This document shows positions 57,203-64,000 of a stretch of 64,000 nucleotides of DNA, piece after piece. Location: the NCBI RefSeq assembly GCF_026151205.1, contig NC_087076.1, positions 9,276,902 to 9,340,901 on the forward strand. The letters run 5' to 3'. A program made the translations under genes and the position numbers. Below the pieces are notes generated by a model. It saw only the letters and a program-made list of their open reading frames with translations. It ran no database searches and was not told the origin of the DNA. The stretch comes from Bolinopsis microptera. Its lineage: Eukaryota; Ctenophora; Tentaculata; Lobata; Bolinopsidae. Numbering within the stretch: the stretch's first letter is position 1; each line of letters starts with the position of its first letter.

Positions 57203-58470
57203 ATGAAATGAAATGAAAATGAAATGAAATGAGGTTTTTATATCCCGCTCATATGATTAACCAACAACACAAGGAAGGTGGTTAACCATGTCAGAGCGGC
57301 TGACTGTGAGTGATGTGAGCAAAAGTGTAAAAATTAGTGAACTAAAGTATAACTCAGCATAAGGCAAAGACAAAATTAAAACATCTTTTATTGTAAACCA
57401 CACTAAACTAAATAGAGGCAGAAACCATACAGTACATGTAGGTATAAAAAGGTTAGTACAGTGACATAATCAATCAAGACAGAATCAGATCCAAGTAAGT
57501 AAGAGATCAAGGCATAAAATGGAGTGCGGTAAAAAAATAAAAGCCAATGTGTCTTGCAAAGTGAAGACAATGGAAAGAAAAACATCAGAACTGATTATAT
57601 AAATGATTCTTTAACATTCGCTTGAAACAGTTGGTATCAGTGATACATCTCAACATCAGGGGAAGAGAGTTCCATGCAATCGGTGCATGGCTTGAGAAAC
57701 GTCTGTCATCAACTTTGGATCTTTTATTCTTTGGTACCTTGAGCATGAGATGGTCATCAGGTCTCTTCGACCTGGTCATGGTCATGGTGTTTGAGAGTTC
57801 TTTATCTACTACATCCACATCCAGTAGTGCTTTGAGGTAATCAGGTGCAGTACCGTGAACTGATTTGTGGGTTAAAAGACAAACTTTAAAGAAGATTCGT
57901 TGGTCTATAGGGAGTATGTGGGCCTTCTTATAGAAGGGAACCAAGTCCGTGGTCCTCTCTTCTATGTTATAGATGAAACGAACTACCCCATTAAGGGTTG
58001 ATCTAAGTTTGTTCAATCTGGTCTTGGGTAGATTCATGTAAAGAGAATTACAGTAGTCTAATTTAGATATGACCAGTTGTTTCACCAGCATCAATTTAAT
58101 GCCTTCATCAAGGTATTAAATGTTATAGATGAAACGAACTACCCCATTAAGGGTTGATCTAAGTTTGTTCAATCTGGTCTTGGGTAGATTCATGTAAAGA
58201 GAATTACAGTAGTCTAATTTAGATATGACCAGTTGTTTCACCAGCATCAATTTAATGCCTTCATCAAGGTAACGACCAATGGTTCTTAGATTCATCATTG
58301 TCCAGCTGCATTTCCTTTTGACATTATTGATCTGTCTTTCCATATTTAGAGTTTCATCAAATTTGACACCCAAACTCTTCCAGCTGTCTCCTTTACACTC
58401 CGTAGGCAGAATTTCAGTGCTTCCAAATTGCAGTCTGACACTGAGTTCACACTTTTGGAAATAACATTGG
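57203..58470 (-). mobile_element. 5'-truncated CR1/L2-like LINE, RT C-terminus and 3' tail
   Basis: Minus strand. The frame at 58116-58373 begins MGVKFDETLNMERQINNVKR and continues KCSWTMMNLRTIGRYLDEGI. 57585-58094 continues with LVISKLDYCNSLYMNLPKTR, RSTLNGVVRFIYNI, LPIDQRIFFKVCLLTHKSVH, SSHAPIAWNSLPLMLR, and ends CFKRMLKNHLYNQF. This is the RT C-terminal region typical of CR1/L2-type elements. The 3' end carries a (CATTT)n-like tail at 57203-57235, as such LINEs do. The endonuclease and most of the palm are absent. A 152-bp duplication interrupts the frame. Confidence 0.85.
57964..58271. repeat. 152-bp exact tandem duplication inside the LINE
   Basis: 57964-58115 and 58120-58271 appear identical base for base, separated by TTAA. 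The repeat puts a stop (NI then TAA on the minus strand) into the LINE frame. Perfect identity means it is very recent or an assembly duplication. Confidence 0.9.
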
Positions 58471-58712
58471 AAATAACATTGGCACTGAATATCGTGGTTT
58501 TAGTTTTACCGACAGGTCCCTTTTTTACGGATATCTTCTTTGCGAGGAAAATAATTACGATACTGTCTTGCCCAACTTAAAAGAAAAAAATATGCCAATG
58601 CAAAAAAAACGTGTACCAGATCCAGAAGGAGGTATGGTGAAATCAAAGACGGGTTCCAAATAATTGGAAGTGCAAGATTGTGCTTGTAAGCCCAGGAACT
58701 GAAAATCATGCT

Positions 58713-58822
58713 GTAGGACTGGAGCGGGGGACTGTAGAGCGGACTTGGTCGGAAGTAGGACCCTAGAGCGGAGTCAAATCGCCAGGGTAGGACTCGTCTC
58801 TAGAGCGGAACTCTAAAGCGGT
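58713..58822 (+). repeat. Degenerate TAGAGCGG short repeat
   Basis: CTGGAGCGGGG, TGTAGAGCGGACT, CCTAGAGCGGAGT, TCTAGAGCGGAACT and TCTAAAGCGGTT occur at 15-45 bp intervals. It lies just before the Penelope-like frame. Confidence 0.6.
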
Positions 58823-58875
58823 TAGAAATTTGAGAGTAAAGTTAGTTTTTAAGATTGAGTTATGTTTTTTAATCA

Positions 58876-59646
58876 ATGATTAATAATAGTTGTCACAAGG
58901 ACAAGGACAACACACTGAAGCCAGAGATCCTACCAATAAGGGTTGTCTCAACCTACGGAAGTGACTCTGACATTGTCACCACAGTGAAAAAGTATGAGGA
59001 GAACTTAAAGAAGACCAGAAGTTTTTGTAACCTGAGTGACTCAAAACAACAGAGTAACACCCTTGAAGAAAAGAAGAATGGCAAAAAGTTCTTCCAATTT
59101 GTCAAGAAAACAGGAAGCAACCTCAAAAGCCGGTTGGTTAAGGTGAAAGAAATAGCTCTGGGGAATAAGCATGGTCAAACAAGGCCGTGTAGAAAGAAGA
59201 ACTGTGCAACGTGTGAGTCTATTGATAGTGCTACACAAATCAGCATCAATGGGAAACGGGTAAAACCAGCACCAGGTACATGCATCACTTACAACATCAT
59301 ATATTTGATCAGATGTAAACTGTGTGAGAAACCATACGTAGGCAAATCCACCAGAATGCTACGGGTAAGGTTTGGCGAACACAGAAGAGCATTCTACAAG
59401 ATCATCAGTGGGCAAAAGGTTGACACGGATGATGACTCAAACTGCGTAGGACTCCACCTCCATATAGAGCATGGACTGACTCAGAAGGAAAATTTTAACA
59501 ATAGTGTTTCAGTGTGTATCCTAGAAAATTCAAGTCCTAGTAGTTTAGATGTTAAGGAGCACCGATATATACATGCCTTAAATTCCCTCCGCCCCTCAGG
59601 AATGAATAGTACAAACCCTTTTAAGATTCCTTTATTGCATAATTGA
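58876..59646 (+). CDS. Penelope-like element C-terminal fragment with GIY-YIG endonuclease
   Basis: An intact 256-codon frame. Residues about 20-50 carry the RT-to-endonuclease region (IRVVSTYGSDSDIVTTVKKY). About 75-90 reads KTGSNLKSRLVKVKEIALGN. The cysteine motif PCRKKNCATCESID follows, then the GIY-YIG-type core NIIYLIRCKLCEKPYVGKST with RMLRVRFGEHRRAFYK. The end reads LENSSPSSLDVKEHRYIHAL then NSLRP. In Penelope-like elements this domain nicks target DNA beside the RT. The RT itself is missing upstream, where CR1/L2 sequence lies instead, so this is a 5'-truncated copy with its end still open. It is not a host gene. Confidence 0.85.
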   Translation: MINNSCHKDKDNTLKPEILPIRVVSTYGSDSDIVTTVKKYEENLKKTRSFCNLSDSKQQSNTLEEKKNGKKFFQFVKKTGSNLKSRLVKVKEIALGNKHGQTRPCRKKNCATCESIDSATQISINGKRVKPAPGTCITYNIIYLIRCKLCEKPYVGKSTRMLRVRFGEHRRAFYKIISGQKVDTDDDSNCVGLHLHIEHGLTQKENFNNSVSVCILENSSPSSLDVKEHRYIHALNSLRPSGMNSTNPFKIPLLHN

Positions 59647-60080
59647 TTTTTATTTTGCCTGAGGGGCTTTCCATAAATTATTTTTTTAAATATTTGGTCC
59701 TTTTATTGATGTTTCATATTTCACGGCAGTTTCCTTTTCAGAGTTTGAGTTTATATTTAGAAACTAACCATACTATCTTTTAGATTTATGTCACTTATGA
59801 TGGCTCCGGCTGAAAGTACTATGACTCATTTTATCTAGAAGATTGTAGTTTCATTGCTTCTGAAGTAGCTATCAGTTCGCCGGTCAATGTTGGGTATAAT
59901 ACTCTTGATAGTTGTCACATAATGATGATAAAATTGATAAAACTTATCATATATCTTGAGTGCAGTTTTTGTTACGTGTTGATAATCTAGCTCTCTTATC
60001 TCTATTTTATCGCTACATTACAACTGCCATTGTGCTGGTACTGTGTTTTTACTTTATAAAACTTACAAGTACAAGTACAC
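59647..60080. other. Spacer between retroelement pieces
   Basis: No coding motif. It may contain the 5' leader of the LINE ORF1 that starts at 60082. Confidence 0.4.
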
Positions 60081-60081
60081 G

Positions 60082-60600
60082 ATGGAGGAAATGGATACTC
60101 TACAAAGATTGTCAGTTTACTCTACCTACATTACCGAAGAGAATGAGGACTATAACGGTTGGATCACTAAACTGTTGGAAGCTACGGACTGTGACAACAA
60201 ATCAGAGTTTTCAGTTGAAACGTTCAAAAAAGCCAGTGAAGTCAGTTTTAGTAAAACTTTTGTATTTTGCGTATCAGACTACCAGTGGTCATATAAGTAC
60301 GTTTCTGGATATCAAGAAAGATATGGAGGAGTTGAAGAGCGATCTTATCCGATCGCAAAGCACTGTTATCAAGCTGCAGGCTGAACTTCTGGAAATCAAA
60401 TCGAACCAGTTGGAATCCGTGCACTCCACCGTCAAGACCACCGTTCAAGACACTGTCCAAGCTGAAATGAAGTCATACAGTCAAGCTGTGTCTAAAACTG
60501 CACCTGTGCTTACAGAAGAGAGTTTGAAAAAGGTTGTACAGAATGCTGTATCGGAAGAGGATCGTAGTAGGAATGGGGGGGGGGGGGGGGGGTCCAACCC
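60082..60600 (+). pseudogene. LINE ORF1 fragment, frameshifted and cut by poly-G
   Basis: ATG at 60082 opens MEEMDTLQRLSVYSTYITEE and NEDYNGWITKLLEATDCDNK. After a frame change near 60270-60310 come the coiled-coil residues DIKKDMEELKSDLIRSQSTV, TVQDTVQAEMKSYSQAVSKT and LKKVVQNAVSEEDRSRN. In related LINE ORF1 proteins EEDRSRN is followed by an RRM-like fold. Here it is followed by 18 Gs (60575-60592) and unrelated sequence containing ATCGGAAAAATCGGAAAAAT repeats. Known role of ORF1p: RNA binding and chaperone. This copy is dead or corrupted at the G run. Confidence 0.65.
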
Positions 60601-60710
60601 GATGTCCGATATGAGGGTTGGTGAAGCCAAAATCGGAATCGGAAAAATCGGAAAAATCGGAAAATTGAGAAATTTTAGAGAATCGATCTCTAAAACCTCT
60701 CAGAAGTGAT

Positions 60711-61121
60711 AAAAACCCCTACATATGCTATATTGTTATGAGAAAACGAACTAATTGAACATTCCAATAGTATGTTTTATGTTTTTTTCCACTGCAGGGG
60801 CTAGTATGCTCACTACTAGTTGGAGCTGTCATGTACTCCCAGACCCGAGTGCTTTGGCCTCTTGACGTGAGATCGATTGTTTATGCTCATTAATTTTATC
60901 CCTGTTACTTGAGAGTTAGAATTAACCCAAATATCAGGGACACGAATGACTACTCCAGGATTTAAGAAACTAAACTTTCAACACCGAAAACATTCAGATT
61001 CTTGCCAAATATATTTCGATTGTAGTCATCTCCAGTGACATTGAACCTAAAAAATGTTAAAAGATTAGTGAAACTCAAGCCGTTATAAAATTAAGAATCC
61101 GAAAAATGTAAAAATATCATA
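60711..61121. other. Spacer, no gene recognised
   Basis: AT-rich, with no motif seen. It leads into the minus-strand Penelope-like fragment. Confidence 0.4.
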
Positions 61122-61560
61122 TTAAGGTTTATGGAATATAGGTAATCCAAAGGGATTGACAGTATTAAGGCCAAAAGGTCTAAGAGAATTAAGCAAATGT
61201 ATGTAGTTATTTTCTTTTACTTCAAGTGTACTGGGACTGCAATTCTCTAAAATAAAAATTCTAAAAGTTTCATTAAAATCTGTATGTACTCCTAAACCGT
61301 GGTCAATCAAGTGAACTCCTAGGCTATACTCATCACTAGTAATATCAAATGCTCTACCATCAACGATTTCATAAAATTTGGACCTGTGTCCGTCCATCCT
61401 TTTATGCAAGCTATTAATAGTCCTACCCACATAGTTTTTCTTACAAATCGAACACTGTACAAGATAGATGATATGTTATAGGTCTTGCAACAACCAGGGG
61501 CTGATTTGATCTTTTTGCCATTTGATGTGATGGAGTCCTTACTCATGATCATTTTACAAC
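61122..61560 (-). pseudogene. Second Penelope-like GIY-YIG fragment, frameshifted
   Basis: On the minus strand 61319-61552 encodes SITSNGKKIKSAPGCCKTYN, the stretch before the GIY-YIG core. After one or two frame shifts 61122-61430 gives MGRTINSLHKRMDGHRSKFY, then LGVHLIDHG, FILENCSPSTLEVKENNYIH and LLNSLRPFG. The layout equals that of 58876-59646 but the wording differs at many residues, so it is an independent family member lying in opposite orientation. The frame break is between the YLV.C.C and VG..I..L parts. Confidence 0.8.
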
Positions 61561-61814
61561 ACTTGCATCCCTGTTACTTGTTATTATGTATTAGTACAAC
61601 ACTAGGTACCGGGTTATATTTTGTGGTCCGGTCTTTAAACATACCATAATATCACTAGTACACTGCACCTTAAATGTATAGTGAAGTACATTTGTATCGT
61701 AACACATGCTTGGCTGGGGGATCATGTTTTGTGTCCGATCGGTACCCTGTATTTTCAAAACGGACAAAAAGTAGGGCGGACAAAAACGGACAAAAACAGA
61801 CAAAACATTTAGAT

Positions 61815-63515
61815 GTCCTCCTCCTCCTCCTCCTAAGTCTTCCTCCTCCTGAGTCCTTCTCCTCCTCAGTCCTCTTCAGTCCTCTTCCTGACTCCTCGTC
61901 CTCGTCCTTCTCCTCAGTCCTCCTCACCCTCCTCCTCAATCCCCTTCTCCTCCTGAGTCCTACTCCCAGTCCTCCTCCTTCTCCTTCTCCTCCTCCTCAT
62001 CCTCATTTCTCCTCCTGATCCTCCTTCTCCTCCCCATCAGTCCTCCTCAGTCCTCCTCATAGTCGTCCTCCTCCTCCTGAGTCCTTCTCATCCTCCTCCA
62101 CCTCCTGAGTCCACCTCCTGAGTCCTCCTCCTGAGTCCTCATCCTCCTCCTCAGTCATCATCCTCTTCCTCCTGAGTCCTCCCCCAGTCCTCCTCCTCCT
62201 TCTCCTCCTCATCCTCCTCCTCCTTCTCCTCCTCATCAGTCCTCATCCTCTGTCCTCCTCATAATCGTCCTCGTCCTCATCCTCGACCTTAGTCCTCCTC
62301 CTCCTTATCCTCCTCCTCAGTCCTCCCCCAGTCCTCCTCCTCCTCCTCCTCCTTCTCCTCTTTCTTCTCCTCCTAATCATTCCTCCTTCTCAGTCGTCGT
62401 CCTCCTCCTCCTCGTCCTTAGTCCTCGTCCTCTTCAGTATTCCTCCTCAGTCCTCCTCAGTCCTCATCCTCATCATCCTCCTCCTCGTCAACAGTCCTCC
62501 TTCTCCTTCTCCTCATCCTCATCCTCAGTCCTCCTCCTCAGTCCTCCTCCTCCTCCTTCTCCTTCTGATCAGTCCTCCTCCTCAGTCCTCGTCCTCGCTC
62601 TCGTCCTCCTCCTCAGTCCTCCTCCTCCTCCGCAGTCCTTCTCCTCCTCGTCAGTCCTCCTCCTCGCCAGTCCTCCTTCTCCTTCTTCTCATCCTACTCC
62701 TAAGTCCTCCTCCTCCTCCTCAGTCATCCTCCTCCCTCTCATCCTTTTCCTCCTTCTCCTCCTTCTCCTCCTACTCCTAAGTCATCCTCCTGCTCCTCAG
62801 TCCTCCTCCAGTCCTCCTCCTCATCAGTCCTCCCCCAGTCCTCCTTCTCCTCCTCCTCATCCTCAGTCCTCCTCCTAATCATCCTCCTCAGTACTCCTCC
62901 TCCTCAGTCCTCCCTAAGTCCTCCTCTTCCTCAGTCCTCTTTCTCCTCATCCTCAGTCCTCCTCCTCATCCTAAGTCCTCCTCCTCAGTCCTCCTCGTCC
63001 TTAGTCCTCCCCCAGTCCTCCTTCTCCTCATCCTCAGTCCTCCTCCTCAGTCCTCGTCCTTCTCCTTTTTAACAGTCCTCCTCCTCAGTCTTCCTCCTTG
63101 TCCTCGCTCTCGTCCTCCTCCTCCTCCTCCTTCTCGTCTTCCTCCACACCAATCCTGCTCCTCTTCCTTAGTCCTCCCTCTCCTCTTCAGTCCTCCTCCT
63201 CCTCAGTCCTCCTCGGTCCTCCTCTTTCTCCTCAGTCTTCCTCCTTCTCCTCCTCCTCAGTTCTCTTCCTTATCCTCCTCCTCCTTCTTCTCTTCCTTCT
63301 CCTCCTAATCAGTCCTCCTCCTAATCAGTCCTCCTCCTCAGTCGTCCTCCTCCTTAGTCCTCGTCCTCATCGTCGTTAGTCCTCGTCCTCATCCTCCTAG
63401 TCCTCGTCCTTAGTTCTCGTCCTCATCCTCCTAGTGCTCGTCCTGGTCCTCCTTAGTCTTCCTCCTCTGTCCTCCTCAGTCCTCCTTCTCCTCAGTCCTC
63501 CTCCTCCTCCTCATC
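61815..63515 (+). repeat. 1.7-kb TCC-rich polypyrimidine tract
   Basis: Nearly continuous (TCC)n broken by AGTCC, CATCC and GTCC words, giving compound units such as CTCCTCAGTC. Long frames read as poly-Ser, poly-Pro or poly-Leu are by-products. Such polypurine-polypyrimidine DNA can form triplex structures and is prone to length error. Confidence 0.95.
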
Positions 63516-63810
63516 AGTTTACACAATTTATTGTTATTAAAATGTTTTTAAACGCATTTGAGTCTGTAACATATTGACATGTTACTGTTACTGACTCAAA
63601 ATGTGCTCGAGAATTTTTTTGTTTAACAGAGTTTTACTCTCCAGTACTATGGAAAAGTTGTTACATGATAAATAAAGATTTTGATAAATAAAGTGATTTT
63701 CATCCCTTTTAATGTTATTGAAAATTGTGTAGACTATTCTTTGTATCTAAATGAGGATTGGAAGTTTGAGAAAGGACCATAGTCATTAACCGTGCTACCC
63801 ATTTCTGCAG
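63516..63810. other. AT-rich flank, possible intron
   Basis: No coding motif. It ends in CCCATTTCTGCAG, a good splice acceptor. Confidence 0.4.
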
Positions 63811-64000
63811 ATAGCCTGTTACAAATTGTGGAGACAATTTAAATCAAAAGTTACTAAAGCGTTCGCTATTTGTTACGATTGTTATTACCAACCGTACCTC
63901 TTTCAATTGTGGACCGGGGTGGATGTTTCTGTCAAACAAGAGTTGATACGACATTGTGTTGTTTTTCGGAAGAAACGATTCTTGTTTGGAACAAGATACC
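63811..64000 (+). CDS. Possible exon running off the right edge
   Basis: After the acceptor TTTCTGCAG at 63802-63810 one frame stays open to the window end (63 codons): IACYKLWRQFKSKVTKAFAI, CYDCYYQPYLFQLWTGVDVS, VKQELIRHCVVF and more. It is rich in aromatic and cysteine residues and not recognised. In AT-rich DNA an open stretch this long directly after a strong acceptor is suggestive only. Confidence 0.3.
   Translation, partial: MACYKLWRQFKSKVTKAFAICYDCYYQPYLFQLWTGVDVSVKQELIRHCVVFRKKRFLFGTRY

Noticed and set aside
58876-59646. Host GIY-YIG repair nuclease
   Set aside because: The upstream VSTYGSD, KSRLVK and CRKKNCATC wording is that of Penelope-like elements, and a second diverged copy lies 2 kb away.
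61670-63379. Ser/Leu/Pro-rich and Arg/Glu-rich frames over the TCC tract
   Set aside because: Simple repeat translated; no start context or domain.

Overview
The window is nuclear DNA of an animal. It holds AT-rich spacer, GT-AG spliced genes with short exons, and many LINE, Penelope-like and non-autonomous DNA-transposon relics. The host genes I can name, CEBPZ (Noc1/Mak21), IGBP1 (Tap42/alpha4) and ATP6V1F (V-ATPase subunit F), are conserved across eukaryotes and do not fix the phylum. The repeat content and compact exons suit an invertebrate, perhaps a cnidarian. That is a guess, not a result.

Layout. 1 to about 18.0 kb is one large imperfect inverted repeat with its axis near 8.97 kb. 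Each arm carries a mirror copy of the same broken endonuclease-RT LINE. 18.0-25.0 kb holds two more broken LINE RT fragments, a 30-bp minisatellite, a 53-A run and small repeats. 25.0-31.2 kb is the best gene segment: CEBPZ (5 exons) followed head to tail by IGBP1 (7 exons), both on the + strand. 31.8-38.25 kb is a block with abnormally long homopolymers of all four bases, in which remains of a C2H2 zinc-finger gene can be made out. 39.35-49.79 kb carries three exons of ATP6V1F. Its roughly 10-kb second intron holds a LINE, a MITE, two copies of a G/T-rich mini-element, a decayed ORF and a 2.9-kb foldback with arms of about 1.4 kb. 50-57 kb has an unrecognised 274-residue minus-strand gene, a duplicated fragment of it, and a 1,163-bp transposon with TIRs, a TATAAA target duplication and an internal minisatellite. 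57-64 kb is a nest of retroelements (CR1/L2-like LINE, two Penelope-like GIY-YIG ends, a LINE ORF1), a 1.7-kb TCC-rich tract, and possibly the start of another gene at the right edge.

Sequence quality matters here. The 0-18 kb palindrome arms differ by many small indels. They supply complementary intact parts of the same RT motifs, and one arm has an extra C/CA-rich insert. The 31.8-38.25 kb block has inflated homopolymers. IGBP1 appears to lack a single base in a CC tract. These fit unpolished long-read sequence, so several oddities may be technical. The features most likely to be biologically new are the intronic foldback of ATP6V1F, the TATAAA-flanked minisatellite transposon, the CpG-rich hairpin repeat family and the AACCC/GGGTT mini-element found in both orientations relative to its flanks.

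The three named genes have unrelated housekeeping roles: ribosome assembly, PP2A-type phosphatase regulation and vacuolar proton pumping. Nothing in the sequence suggests a functional operon or cluster beyond shared strand.
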